Positions 19,449-28,749 of a DNA stretch of 64,000 nt are shown here, in pieces. Source of the DNA: Synechococcus sp. CCY 0621. Lineage in GTDB: Bacteria > Cyanobacteriota > Cyanobacteriia > PCC-6307 > Cyanobiaceae. The stretch lies in the NCBI RefSeq assembly GCF_019038465.1, contig NZ_JAFKRH010000042.1:1-64000 (forward strand). Reading direction: 5' to 3'. Below the pieces are notes generated by a model that saw only the letters and a list, made by a program, of their open reading frames with translations, was not told the origin of the DNA and did no database searches. A program made the position numbers and the translations under genes. Each line of letters opens with the position of its first letter. Positions within the stretch are counted from its first letter, which is position 1.

Positions 19449-20188
19449 GCCCCAAGCTGGTCCTGGTCGAACCGGCCGGGCCCCTCAACGTGGGCAGCGT
19501 GGCCCGGCTCTGCCGCGCTTACGGCATCGAGGAGCTGCGGCTGGTCGCCCCCCGCTGTGATCCCCTCAGCGACGAGGCCCGGCTGATGGCCGTCAAGGGG
19601 TTGCCCCTGCTGCAGCAGGCGCGCCTGTTTCCCACCCTGGCCGCCGCCCTGGCCGACTGCGGCCGGGTGGTGGCCACCAGTGGCCGTCCGGAGGGGGAGC
19701 CCCTGCCCCTGGAGGATCCCGATGATGCCCTGGCCTGGCTGCTGGCCAGCGATCCGGTGCTGCCGTCGGCTCTGGTGTTCGGCCGGGAAGACCGGGGCCT
19801 GAGCAACGACGAACTGCTGCAGGCCGGCCGGCTGCTGCAGATCCCCACCCCCACGCCCCACGGCTCCCTCAACCTCTCCCATGCGGTCGCCGTGGTGCTG
19901 CACGACCTGCACCGGCTGGCCCGGCAAGCACCGGCACCGGCCGTGGCCGCCGTTGCCGAGGCCCCCTGCCCCCGGGGGGTGCTCGAAGCCATGCTCAGCG
20001 ACGCCGAGGAGCTGCTGCTGGAGGTCGGGTTCCTGCTGCCCCACACCGCCCATGCCCGGATGGCCAAACTGCGGGCCCTGCTGCAGCGCGGCCAGGTCAG
20101 TGCCCCGGAGGTGGCCCTGCTGCGGGGCCTGGTGTGCCAGTTGCGCTGGGCGAGCCGTCGCCCTTTCCCTTCTTCCCAGGACCACTAG
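19445..20188 (+). CDS. TrmH/SpoU-family RNA methyltransferase (TrmJ-like)
   Basis: 247 residues from a TTG that overlaps the previous stop. SPOUT motifs: LVEPAGPLNVGSVARLCRAYG at the N-terminus, ALVFGREDRGLSNDELLQAG (motif 2) and GSLNLSHAVAVVLHDL (motif 3 of the trefoil knot). The C-terminal helical extension matches group 1 (TrmJ/LasT) proteins, which 2'-O-methylate tRNA position 32 or a related site. The exact target is not decidable here. Confidence 0.85.
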   Translation: MSPKLVLVEPAGPLNVGSVARLCRAYGIEELRLVAPRCDPLSDEARLMAVKGLPLLQQARLFPTLAAALADCGRVVATSGRPEGEPLPLEDPDDALAWLLASDPVLPSALVFGREDRGLSNDELLQAGRLLQIPTPTPHGSLNLSHAVAVVLHDLHRLARQAPAPAVAAVAEAPCPRGVLEAMLSDAEELLLEVGFLLPHTAHARMAKLRALLQRGQVSAPEVALLRGLVCQLRWASRRPFPSSQDH

Positions 20189-20219
20189 CGTCGAGACATT
20201 GCCCCAAAGCCCTTTTTCC

Positions 20220-21287
20220 GTGAGTGCTGGCCGTCCATCCCGTCCCCCTGGCAACCCCTGGCTTCGCCCTGTGGGTCTGGTGCTGCGCCTGATCGTGCTG
20301 GGGGTGGGTCTGGGCGTGATCGTGGGCACCGCCCTCAAGCTGCTGGAGCCACGCCTCGTCAAGGGGGCGATCGGTACGCCTGCACCGGGCTCAACGCCGA
20401 TGGTGAAGAAGCCCGGCACCGGGGCGATGGCCCTGGGACGGTTCGAGCCGCGCCAGGAGCTCGTCGGCCTCAGCCAGCAGTGGACGCGGCTGGCCGCCGC
20501 CCAGAAGGATCTGACCGCCAGCGGCTTCCTGCTGGTGCTCGACGACGGTCGCTTCGCCCAGATGCAGCCGGATCTGGCTCTGCCGGCGGCCAGTGCCATC
20601 AAGGTGCCGATCCTGCTGGCCAGCCTGGAGGACCTCGATGGCGGCAAGCTGCGCTGGAACGAGCCCATGCCACTCACCAAGGAGGTGGTGGGGGGTGGGG
20701 CCGGCTGGATGGCCAACAAGCCGCTGGGCACCCGCTTCCCCTTCTTCGAGGCCGCCACGGAGATGATCCGGGTGAGTGATAACACCGCCACCAACCTGCT
20801 GATCCGCCGGCTGGGCGGCAAGACCACCCTCAACAGCCGCTTCCGCAGCCTCGGCCTGCCCGCCACGGTGGTGAACAACTGGCTGCCTGACCTTGACGGC
20901 ACCAACACCACCAGCGCCCGTGACCTGGCCCGCTCCATCGCCCTGGTGGACACCGGCGACAAGCTCACCCCCCGGGCCAGGGATCTGTTCCGGGAAATCA
21001 TGGCCACGTCCCGCACCAACACCCTCATCCCCCTCGGCCTGCTGATGGGGATGGGCAAGGATGCCCCCGATCCCGACAGTGAACTGCTGCCCAAAGGCAT
21101 CACTGTTTACAACAAGACCGGCGACATCGGCATCGCCTACGCCGATGCCGCCCTGATTCAGCTGCCCGATGGCCAGCGGGCCGTGGCGGCCTTCATGGTG
21201 AAGGGTCCCTTCAACGATCCCCGTTCCGCCGAGCTGATCCGGGCGATGGCCGGCGCCGTCGCCAAAACCCTCGTCAAAAGTCAATGA
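20220..21287 (+). CDS. Class A beta-lactamase-fold serine hydrolase (membrane anchored)
   Basis: About 355 residues from GTG 20220 (a TTG at 20199 is possible). One N-terminal membrane helix (about 18-38) precedes the domain. Penicilloyl-serine motifs are present: S125-x-x-K128 (SAIK), S186-D-N and K299-T-G. The general-base Glu of the omega loop (ExxLN) is not evident in WLPDLDGTNTTSARD. This could be a peptidoglycan-related hydrolase rather than a true beta-lactamase. Its stop overlaps the next start. Confidence 0.8.
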   Translation: MSAGRPSRPPGNPWLRPVGLVLRLIVLGVGLGVIVGTALKLLEPRLVKGAIGTPAPGSTPMVKKPGTGAMALGRFEPRQELVGLSQQWTRLAAAQKDLTASGFLLVLDDGRFAQMQPDLALPAASAIKVPILLASLEDLDGGKLRWNEPMPLTKEVVGGGAGWMANKPLGTRFPFFEAATEMIRVSDNTATNLLIRRLGGKTTLNSRFRSLGLPATVVNNWLPDLDGTNTTSARDLARSIALVDTGDKLTPRARDLFREIMATSRTNTLIPLGLLMGMGKDAPDPDSELLPKGITVYNKTGDIGIAYADAALIQLPDGQRAVAAFMVKGPFNDPRSAELIRAMAGAVAKTLVKSQ

Positions 21288-22753
21288 GAGCCGTCATCCC
21301 CGCCCTGCTGCTGCCGTGGCTGACCGCTCTTGGTAGTCCCCTGCTGGCCCAGCCGCAGCCGTCTGCAACCCCGAAGCCCGCCCCGAAGCCCCCCGTGCTT
21401 CGCCCGGGCACGGTGGCGCCCCTGCCCGGCCGGCTGGATGCGGTGCCGATGCTGAACGACAACAACCCCGAGGTGATCAAGGGCCCCGGCATCCTGCTTT
21501 CCACCTTCGATGGCCAAAGGGGCTACGCCGGCCGGCCCCTGGGTGAGCCCTCGGCGCACCTGAACACAGCTGTCAGCGGCCCCTTCGAACTGTTCAGCCA
21601 CCACATCTACGCCGGCAGTCCGGAAAGCCTCGATTCCACCCTCTGGCTGGCGGTGGTGGCGGCCCCACGGGGCCAGGCCCCGGTGAAGCTGCGCACGGTG
21701 GCCGGCTCCACCGCCCTGTCCCAGTCGGTGAACCCCGAACAGCCCTCGGCCCCCTTCCTGCCCCTGCCGGCCCTGATGGAGCAGGGCAGCACGCCGATCT
21801 GGGCCGGCCCCGGCAGCCGGGTGGCCACCGAGCTGCTGGCCCGGCAGCGCAGTCCCCTGGTGCCGGAGGGCTGGACCCTGCCGCCGGGACAGCTGAGCAC
21901 GCTGATGGTGCTGCCGCTGCCGGTGCGCGGCCTTGATCCCTTGCTCAACGGCCTCAACCTGCAGCTGCGTCTCAACAGCGACGGGCCGGTGGATGTGGCC
22001 ACCCTGGCGGCCTTCGGTCCGGTCGACCGGCCCCCGGATCCCGCCGTCTGGCAGCGCCTGCTGCAGGGCGGCCTCAGCCCGAAGGAGCACAGCCCCAGCC
22101 CCCGGGGGGCCAGCGGCCCGATGGTCTATTCCCGGGTCAGCGGCGTGCAGGTGGGCAGCGCCTGGCAGGGGCGGATCAGCGATCCGGGTCGCCCGACCCT
22201 GTCGGTGAGCCGGGCGCCGATCTCCTGGCCGATCAGTTCCCTGGAGCGGGGCACCCTCGGCACCGGCCAGGTGCAGACGGCCCCCCTCCGCTCCTTCTAT
22301 CCCGGCACCGCCTGGGCCGCCCACGGCAACTACGGCGTCACCTACGACCTCAGCCTGCCGCTGCGCAACGACACAGGCCAACCGACGCGGCTCGCCCTGG
22401 CCCTGGAATCGCCGATCAAGACCGAGCAGCCCCTGGGCGGCCTGCGCTTCAACACCACCCCGGCGCGGGCGGTGATGTTCCGCGGCACCGTCGAGGTGAG
22501 CGGCCTCGACAACGACGCGGGTGGTCCCGGCGGACGGCGCCGCTTCCACCTCGTGCTGCGGGCCGGTCAGGAAGGGCCCACCCTGGGCACCGTCAGCCTG
22601 CGCCCTGGCCAGGAGCGGCAGCTGCGGGTGCGGTTGATCTATCCGGCCGACGCCACCCCGCCCCAGGTGCTGTCGCTGATCCCCGTGGCCCCGGAGGTGG
22701 CCCCAGGGGCGGCTGTGAAACAATCCGGGGCTACGCCCGCAACCAGCCCGTGA
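21284..22753 (+). CDS. Secreted DUF3370 family protein
   Basis: 489 residues. An N-terminal signal peptide (about 1-22, ending LLAQPQ) and a Pro/Ala linker are followed by VAPLPGRLDAVPMLNDNNPEVIKGPGILLSTF and FELFSHHIYAG, matching the cyanobacterial DUF3370 family as I recall it. No catalytic motif is visible; the C-terminal part looks all-beta. Function unknown, probably periplasmic. It overlaps its neighbours on both sides, so it is transcribed with the hydrolase and chlI. Confidence 0.72.
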   Translation: MRAVIPALLLPWLTALGSPLLAQPQPSATPKPAPKPPVLRPGTVAPLPGRLDAVPMLNDNNPEVIKGPGILLSTFDGQRGYAGRPLGEPSAHLNTAVSGPFELFSHHIYAGSPESLDSTLWLAVVAAPRGQAPVKLRTVAGSTALSQSVNPEQPSAPFLPLPALMEQGSTPIWAGPGSRVATELLARQRSPLVPEGWTLPPGQLSTLMVLPLPVRGLDPLLNGLNLQLRLNSDGPVDVATLAAFGPVDRPPDPAVWQRLLQGGLSPKEHSPSPRGASGPMVYSRVSGVQVGSAWQGRISDPGRPTLSVSRAPISWPISSLERGTLGTGQVQTAPLRSFYPGTAWAAHGNYGVTYDLSLPLRNDTGQPTRLALALESPIKTEQPLGGLRFNTTPARAVMFRGTVEVSGLDNDAGGPGGRRRFHLVLRAGQEGPTLGTVSLRPGQERQLRVRLIYPADATPPQVLSLIPVAPEVAPGAAVKQSGATPATSP

Positions 22754-23835
22754 CGCCAACCAGGAAGCGCAGGGTCTTCCCCTTCACCGCCATCGTGGGG
22801 CAGGAGGAGATGAAGCTGGCGCTGCTGCTCAACGTGATCGACCCCCGCATCGGCGGGGTGATGATCATGGGGGATCGGGGCACAGGCAAATCCACCACCA
22901 TCCGCGCCCTCGCCGATCTGCTGCCCGCGATCGACGTGGTGGCAGGGGATCCCTACAACAGTTCGCCCAGCGATCCCGACCTGCAGAGCAGCGAGGTGCG
23001 CCAGAGGGTCGAACGGGGCGAGCAGCTGCCCATTGAGGCCCGCCAGGTGCCCATGGTCGACCTGCCATTGGGAGCCACCGAGGACCGCCTCTGCGGCACG
23101 ATCGACATCGAGAAGGCCCTCAGCGAGGGCGTGCGGGCCTTTGAGCCGGGACTGCTGGCCAAAGCCAACCGGGGCCTGCTCTACGTCGACGAGGTGAATC
23201 TGCTCGACGACCACCTGGTCGACGTGTTGCTGGATTCGGCCGCGTCGGGGTGGAACACGGTGGAACGGGAGGGGGTGTCGGTGCGGCACCCGGCCCGTTT
23301 CGTGCTGATCGGCTCCGGCAACCCGGAGGAGGGGGAGCTGCGCCCCCAGTTGCTGGATCGCTTCGGCATGAGCGTCGAGGTGCGCACGGTGCGCGATCCC
23401 GAGCTGCGGGTGCAGGTGGTGGATCAGCGCACCAGCTTCGATGCCGACCCCGACAGCTTCAGCGACCGGCTGCAGAGCACCCAGGAGGCCCTGCAGGCCC
23501 GGGTGGTGGAAGCCCAGGAGCGGCTGCCCCAGGTGGCCATCGACGACGACCTGCGCATCCGCATCTCGGCGGTCTGCGGCGAACTGGACGTGGACGGCCT
23601 GAGGGGCGACATCGTCACCAACCGGGCGGCCCGGGCCCTGGCGGCCTTCGAGGGCCACCTGGAGGTGAGCGACGACGACGTGGCCCGCGTGGTGGCCTGC
23701 TGCCTGCGCCACCGGCTGCGCAAGGACCCCCTCGAGCAGATCGACTCCGGCGATCGGGTGGTGAAGATGTTCTGCAAGGTGTTCGATCACGCCGGAGGCG
23801 ACCCCACCGCCTTCCAACTGGCCCTGGCGGGGTGA
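22750..23835 (+). CDS. chlI: Magnesium chelatase ATPase subunit I
   Basis: 361 residues from GTG 22750. An AAA+ protein: [23 protein letters not shown], Walker A GDRGTGKS (41-48), Walker [18 protein letters not shown], and the sensor/insert [24 protein letters not shown]. It drives Mg2+ insertion into protoporphyrin IX with ChlD and ChlH, the first committed step of chlorophyll synthesis. Next to ruvC. Confidence 0.97.
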   Translation: MTPTRKRRVFPFTAIVGQEEMKLALLLNVIDPRIGGVMIMGDRGTGKSTTIRALADLLPAIDVVAGDPYNSSPSDPDLQSSEVRQRVERGEQLPIEARQVPMVDLPLGATEDRLCGTIDIEKALSEGVRAFEPGLLAKANRGLLYVDEVNLLDDHLVDVLLDSAASGWNTVEREGVSVRHPARFVLIGSGNPEEGELRPQLLDRFGMSVEVRTVRDPELRVQVVDQRTSFDADPDSFSDRLQSTQEALQARVVEAQERLPQVAIDDDLRIRISAVCGELDVDGLRGDIVTNRAARALAAFEGHLEVSDDDVARVVACCLRHRLRKDPLEQIDSGDRVVKMFCKVFDHAGGDPTAFQLALAG

Positions 23836-23845
23836 GAGGCGCAGG

Positions 23846-24328
23846 GTGAGGATCCTTGGCATCGACCCCGGCCTCGCCCGTGTCGGCTATGGGGTGATCG
23901 ATGTGGAGGGTCGCTCGGCCAGCGGCGATGGCCACCAGCGCCTGCTCGACTGCGGCATGATCCGCACCGAACCCGGCCGCAGTGACGGCGACCGCATGGT
24001 GGAGATCGCCCGTGACCTGCGGGTGATCGTGCGCCGCTGGCGGCCCCAGCTGGCGGCGGTGGAGAAGTTTTTCTTCTACCGCTCCAGCACCACCATCGCG
24101 GTGGTCCAGGCCCGGGGGGTGGTGATGATGACCCTGGCCCGCTTCGCCATCCCGGTGGTGGAGTACCCCCCCATGCAGATCAAGCTGGCTCTGGCGGGGT
24201 CCGGGCACGCCGAGAAGGACGAGGTGCTGGCGGCGGTGATGCGGGAGCTGGATCTGCAGATCCCCCCCCGCCCCGACGACGCCGCCGACGCCCTGGCGGT
24301 GGCCCTGACCGGGTGGTTTCAGCGCTGA
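23846..24328 (+). CDS. ruvC: Crossover junction endodeoxyribonuclease RuvC
   Basis: 160 residues from GTG 23846. The RNase-H-like acidic residues are in place: Asp7 in [15 protein letters not shown], Glu73 in LAAVEKFFF and the C-terminal [12 protein letters not shown]. It cleaves Holliday junctions bound to RuvAB. Eleven bases downstream of chlI. Confidence 0.95.
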   Translation: MRILGIDPGLARVGYGVIDVEGRSASGDGHQRLLDCGMIRTEPGRSDGDRMVEIARDLRVIVRRWRPQLAAVEKFFFYRSSTTIAVVQARGVVMMTLARFAIPVVEYPPMQIKLALAGSGHAEKDEVLAAVMRELDLQIPPRPDDAADALAVALTGWFQR

Positions 24329-24458
24329 ATGGGCCTTGCACTGGGCGACGCCACCGGATCGAGGGCCAGGAGTTGCCAGGGCGCGGACTGTGGGGATAAT
24401 CCCTCCGTCAGCACCATGAACATTGCCGGTCACCCGCGTCCGTTCAGCTCCCTGGTCC

Positions 24459-25358
24459 ATGGCTGACATTCCTGACCAGACCGGACGTCTGGCCCTTGTC
24501 ACGGGTGCCAGCAGCGGCCTGGGCCTGGAGACCGCCAGGGCCCTTTCCGCGCGGGGCGCCACGGTTGTGCTGGCCTGCCAGACGATGGAGCTGGCCGAGC
24601 AGACCTGCAGGGCCCTGCGGGAAACGAGCCCAGGAGCACTTGAGCCCCTCGAACTGGATCTGGCGGATCTCGGCTGCGTCCATAGGGCCGCTCAGACGGT
24701 GGCCTCCCGATGGCCGGATCTCGATCTTCTGATCAACAATGCCGGGGTGATGGGGCTGCCCCGTGCCATCACCCGCGACGGTTTCGAGCGCCATTTCGGG
24801 ATCAATTATCTCGGCCATTTCGCGCTGACCCGTGCCCTCCTGCCCCTGCTCGAGTCGCGCCCCTCCGCCCGGGTGGTGACCGTCACCTCCACCTGGCACT
24901 ACCTCGGCCGCATCAATTTTGATGACCTGCAGGGCGAGCGGCGCTACGACCGCTGGCGGGCGTATGCCCAGAGCAAACTGGCAAATTCCATGTTCTCCCT
25001 GGAACTGCACCATCGCCTGGCGGCGGCCGGCAGTCGGGTGATTTCCGTGGCCGCCCATCCAGGGGTGGCCCGCACCGGCATCCAATCCGCGTCGGTGGCC
25101 GCAAGTGGCGATCACGTGGAGGCGTTGATGGTGCGCCTGATGAGCCCCCTATTCCAGGATGCCGCCACGGGTGCCTCCTGCCAGCTGTTCGCGGCCACAA
25201 CCTCCGGGGTGCAAGGTGGGCAGGTCTATGCACCCAATGGCGTGGGACAGCAACGCGGATCTCCCACCCTGCGCCGCTTTCCGCGGGCGGCCCTTGATCG
25301 GGGACAGCGGCAGCGGCTCTGGAGCCTCAGTGAACAGATGTGCGAACGGACCACATGA
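24459..25358 (+). CDS. Short-chain dehydrogenase/reductase (retinol-dehydrogenase-like)
   Basis: 299 residues from ATG 24459. Classical SDR motifs are TGASSGLG, NNAGVMG, catalytic Ser in VTSTWHYLG and YAQSK (YxxxK), with NYLGHF in between. The length and the C-terminal PLFQDAATGASCQLFAAT resemble the retinol-dehydrogenase/protochlorophyllide-reductase-like branch, but the light-dependent protochlorophyllide reductase signatures are missing. NADP(H) use and substrate are not resolved. It precedes a carotenoid-type glycosyltransferase, so a lipid or isoprenoid substrate is possible. Confidence 0.85.
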   Translation: MADIPDQTGRLALVTGASSGLGLETARALSARGATVVLACQTMELAEQTCRALRETSPGALEPLELDLADLGCVHRAAQTVASRWPDLDLLINNAGVMGLPRAITRDGFERHFGINYLGHFALTRALLPLLESRPSARVVTVTSTWHYLGRINFDDLQGERRYDRWRAYAQSKLANSMFSLELHHRLAAAGSRVISVAAHPGVARTGIQSASVAASGDHVEALMVRLMSPLFQDAATGASCQLFAATTSGVQGGQVYAPNGVGQQRGSPTLRRFPRAALDRGQRQRLWSLSEQMCERTT

Positions 25359-25525
25359 CCAGGGACGGGGGAACCTGAGGGGGCCGAACCCCTCGGATGG
25401 AAAGCGCCTAGGGAGATATCGATCAGAAGCGATTCATGCCATGATCAGTCATTCAAACGATTCCAGACCCAAAGGCTTAATCCCAAAACTTCACCAAGAA
25501 CCTCAATCCCATCACCGAAGATTCC

Positions 25526-26863
25526 ATGCAAGTGTCACTTTGGCTCCAAGGCATTCATGGGGCAACCTTGATCGCTTCGCTACTGGCAATCGTGCCCTGG
25601 ATCATCTTCATCAAACTGAGACAAGATCAGCGCGATCTCCTCAGCCTTGAGGCTTCTGGTCATCAGAAACATCATCGCCAGCCGCCTGGCTCAGCACGTG
25701 GCGACGAAAGCCAATCGCTGCTCGGGCTACTGACGAAAAACCAACGGCAGCGCAGCCTGAGCAGCGGGGCGGAAGAGAATGGCTGGGACCTTGAAATCAT
25801 CATACCCGCCTACAACGAAGAACTGAACATCAAGACCTGCATCGAAACCATCTCCCGCAGCGCCCTTTTCCTGTTCCGGCAGCATGGTCTGCGGACGCGG
25901 CTGATCGTGGTGGATGACAGATCCAGCGACTGCACGCATGCCATCGCAGCAGCCTGCCGCCAGAGCCTGGTCGATGCACTGGCTTGCCATGGCGATGGAG
26001 CCGGGCAAGGAGAATTCAAAACACCCGTGTCCATCACGCTGCTGACGAGCGAAGAGAGGCCAAGGAACGAAATCTGGCTTGGAAAGAGTTGGGCCAGTCA
26101 TACGGGATATCTTGAATCAAAGGGGCATCACCTCTTTTTCATTGATGCCGATGTTTCCATGAAGGAACCCTTTCTGAGCGAGTTCCTACAAACCCTCCAT
26201 CGCCACTACGAGTTTGCAGGATTCTTCCCAACCCTCATCTGCAAATCTCTCGTCGATTATATCGTTCAACCCAATGTTGCCCTTTCCACTCTCATCCTCA
26301 ACAAGATCAGTACGGCACTGGATCCGGACACAAAAAAACCCCATGCCTTCGGTCAGTGCGTTTATCTCTCACGGCGCGCCTATGAGATCACCGGTGGCTA
26401 CGAAGCCGTTAGGGAAGATTCCATGGAAACCAAAGGCCTGTCAGCAAACATCGTCCGCTCGGGAATTCTGGCCAAGAACATTGCAGGGGGAGATCTGATT
26501 GAAGTGTATATGTATCACGATGCCAGGTCATTGTGGGAGGGATGGACAAAAAATTTCTTTGTCTCCGTCGACAAAAGCATTTTCAATGCGATCAAGAGCG
26601 TCATCCTGCTGCTGATCCTCTTCGACGTACCGTTGATCTCCCTTCTGTTCCCGAATACGGCCCTGCCCATCCTGGTTTTCATCACTGGGCATCTGGCGAT
26701 CAGGGTTCTGGTCCTACGCGTCTACAAAATCCCGCTTCGGGGATGGTTCCTGTTCCCGGTGGGTGGCCTTGCCATGTCGGCTCTGATGATCGGATCGGCC
26801 TACAAGGTGCTGTCAGGCCAGAACTGGACGTGGAAAGGACGCAGCCTGGCCACCAATCCCTGA
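25526..26863 (+). CDS. Family 2 glycosyltransferase, CrtQ/HpnB-like, membrane-bound
   Basis: 445 residues. An N-terminal membrane helix (about 14-32) and a basic linker lead to the GT-A domain: IIIPAYNEELNIKTCIE, VVDDRSSD, FIDADVSM and AFGQCVYLSRRAYEITGGYEA. Then come an acidic EDSMET block, the GWTKNFF motif and a C-terminal membrane bundle. This layout matches the diaponeurosporenoate (CrtQ) and hopanoid-associated (HpnB) glycosyltransferases. The DNA here is visibly AT-richer than its surroundings, a sign of acquisition. Sugar and acceptor unknown. Confidence 0.82.
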   Translation: MQVSLWLQGIHGATLIASLLAIVPWIIFIKLRQDQRDLLSLEASGHQKHHRQPPGSARGDESQSLLGLLTKNQRQRSLSSGAEENGWDLEIIIPAYNEELNIKTCIETISRSALFLFRQHGLRTRLIVVDDRSSDCTHAIAAACRQSLVDALACHGDGAGQGEFKTPVSITLLTSEERPRNEIWLGKSWASHTGYLESKGHHLFFIDADVSMKEPFLSEFLQTLHRHYEFAGFFPTLICKSLVDYIVQPNVALSTLILNKISTALDPDTKKPHAFGQCVYLSRRAYEITGGYEAVREDSMETKGLSANIVRSGILAKNIAGGDLIEVYMYHDARSLWEGWTKNFFVSVDKSIFNAIKSVILLLILFDVPLISLLFPNTALPILVFITGHLAIRVLVLRVYKIPLRGWFLFPVGGLAMSALMIGSAYKVLSGQNWTWKGRSLATNP

Positions 26864-26879
26864 AAACCGAAGCGGAGCC

Positions 26880-27818
26880 TCAGGCCTCCTCAGCCTCGGC
26901 CCTCCAGTCGATCCAGGCCCTAGCGACCCGATCAGGCTGCTCCCACTGGGGGACATGGCCACAATCAGGAATCTCGCGGAGTCGCGCTCCCAGAATCGCC
27001 CTCACCAGCTCTTTCTGGCGTGGGCTGAGCAGGTGATCCCGGGCACCCAGCAGACCCAGGATCGGCTGCGGGGGCAGAGGATCCTGGCTGGCACCGAAGC
27101 CGCCCGAGCGCGAAAAGCGCTGTAGACCCCAGGCCCAACCGGGCATGCCCACATGGGAGGTCATCATTTCCCGTTCCTTGTACCCGAAGGTGCGATCCGG
27201 CACGGCGTGCATGAACCGATGCAAAGCGAATCGTGTCAGCCACAGGCTGAGGAGGAAGGTGGTGAGCGTCTCGATCAAGGGCGGCAGGGGAAGGGGAAGG
27301 GGCGGTTCCGTCAGGCCCGCAGGGGACAGCAACATCAGACACTCGACCCGATCCGGACGTCGGCGCGCCAGTTCCAGAGCCACCCGGGCCCCCATGGAGG
27401 CTCCTACGACCCCCAACGGCGCAGGTGGGAGGGACGCCGCTCTCCCTCGCGTCGCCAGGTGATACGCGGGAGAGTCGATCAGCGCCTCCAGATGACGCAG
27501 GATGACGTCCGGGGAAATATCGAGATCTCTGGGTCGCGGACAGAAACCAAAACCGCAGAGATCAGGGATCAACACGCGATACCGGCTGGCCAGAAGCGGG
27601 GCGAGCAATTCAAAATCCAGGAATGATGTATCGAATCCCTGCAATAACAGCAGCGGAGGCCCGTCACCAAGCACCGCCACGGGCCATCGCTCCGGAAAAC
27701 CGGGTAACTCCCACCACTGCACAGAAGACGCCAGAAGCCTGCCTTCCTCGCTGCGCAGGCGCCCGGCAGCCTTTTCAAGCAGATCCCGGGCCCCTACCCA
27801 CAGTGCAGACTGTTGCAT
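26880..27818 (-). CDS. Alpha/beta hydrolase
   Basis: 312 residues. Oxyanion-type strand PPLLLLQGFDTSFLDFELL, then VLIPDLCGFG, nucleophile elbow GVVGASMGARVALEL, an acid in LLGARDHLLSP and the His in IPDCGHVPQWEQP give a complete triad. Cap-domain helices lie between about 170 and 230. Probable carboxylesterase or lactonase type; substrate unknown. Convergent with the glycosyltransferase (16-base gap). Confidence 0.85.
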   Translation of the reverse strand: MQQSALWVGARDLLEKAAGRLRSEEGRLLASSVQWWELPGFPERWPVAVLGDGPPLLLLQGFDTSFLDFELLAPLLASRYRVLIPDLCGFGFCPRPRDLDISPDVILRHLEALIDSPAYHLATRGRAASLPPAPLGVVGASMGARVALELARRRPDRVECLMLLSPAGLTEPPLPLPLPPLIETLTTFLLSLWLTRFALHRFMHAVPDRTFGYKEREMMTSHVGMPGWAWGLQRFSRSGGFGASQDPLPPQPILGLLGARDHLLSPRQKELVRAILGARLREIPDCGHVPQWEQPDRVARAWIDWRAEAEEA

Positions 27819-27890
27819 AAGAAATCCAGATGCACGAACATCGTTGCAGGAACTCCATGGTTTGACGATGTTCAGTCCTGGATGGAGGGC

Positions 27891-28466
27891 ATGGACAAAG
27901 CCGAACTACGCCGGCATTACCGTCGGCTGCGCCAGCGCAGCCTTCCCGATGCCTCTGCGGGGATCGCTGCGACCGCCTGCCGGGAACTCCGTGATCGTGT
28001 ACCACTTGGTCAGTGGCTCGGGCTCTACTGGCCGCTGAACCATGAACCCGATGTGAGGATTCTGGCCGAAGACCCGCACCGGCAGGTGGCCCTGCCGGCT
28101 GTGTGGCCTGGGTCCGGCCTCGTCTACCTTCCCTGGGGGCCCCAACACCGCCTCGGACCAGACGCCTGCGGCATTCCGGCCCCCCGAGAAGGCTCGCCGC
28201 TGGCTCCAGAAGCGCTGGCCTTGCTGCTTGTGCCCGCCTTGGCGGTCACCCCCGATGGCTTGCGACTGGGTTCCGGAGGTGGTTGGTACGACCGGCTGCG
28301 CGCCGATCCCCGTTGGCGGGCAGTGCCGGCCCTGGCGGTTCTGCCAGCCGCCTGCGTTGCCCCGACCCTGCCCCGTGACGCCTGGGACATCCCCTTCTCC
28401 GGCTGGCTGGATGAAAACGGCGTCCACTGGATCGAAACCGCATCCAACAGCATTTCAACCGTTTAA
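27891..28466 (+). CDS. 5-formyltetrahydrofolate cyclo-ligase family protein
   Basis: About 191 residues from ATG 27891 (ATG 27882 also possible). N-terminal DKAELRRHYRRLRQRSL and the nucleotide/folate site LRLGSGGGWYDRL (GxGxGxYD type) identify it. The C-terminus AWDIPFSGWLDENGVHWI is typical. It converts 5-formyl-THF to methenyl-THF using ATP. Divergent from the hydrolase gene. Confidence 0.9.
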   Translation: MDKAELRRHYRRLRQRSLPDASAGIAATACRELRDRVPLGQWLGLYWPLNHEPDVRILAEDPHRQVALPAVWPGSGLVYLPWGPQHRLGPDACGIPAPREGSPLAPEALALLLVPALAVTPDGLRLGSGGGWYDRLRADPRWRAVPALAVLPAACVAPTLPRDAWDIPFSGWLDENGVHWIETASNSISTV

Positions 28467-28550
28467 GGATCCCCGCGCCCACAGCGCATCTTGTTCCGCC
28501 CTTTGCCAGGATCCATCAGTTGACGCGTAGCTTCATTGGACCTGACCTCG

Positions 28551-28742
28551 ATGAGCTTCCGCTCCTTGGCCCACACCAACTGGAGCGACGACATCAGCGC
28601 ACCAACGGCGGCGGAGCGGGTGCTCGCCGCCGAACTCCAGGCCCGCGGCAATGAGAGTGATGCCCTTTCGATGATGGTGGCCTCGATGGCCAGGATGGTC
28701 CAGTCCGGCAAAGCGAGCGATAGTCGGTGGAAATCCAGCTGA
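28551..28742 (+). CDS. Small hypothetical protein
   Basis: 63 residues from ATG 28551 (an in-frame TTG at 28536 would add five). Mostly helical composition: TAAERVLAAELQARGNESDALSMMVASMARMV. No membrane segment or known domain. It sits eight bases ahead of the next ATG on the same strand, which supports it as a real gene in a short operon. Function unknown. Confidence 0.5.
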   Translation: MSFRSLAHTNWSDDISAPTAAERVLAAELQARGNESDALSMMVASMARMVQSGKASDSRWKSS

Positions 28743-28749
28743 GGTCGTG

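Noticed and set aside
25377-25394. GAGGGG...CCCCTC hairpin after the SDR gene
   Set aside because: A 6-bp stem exists but no T run follows, so I do not call a terminator.
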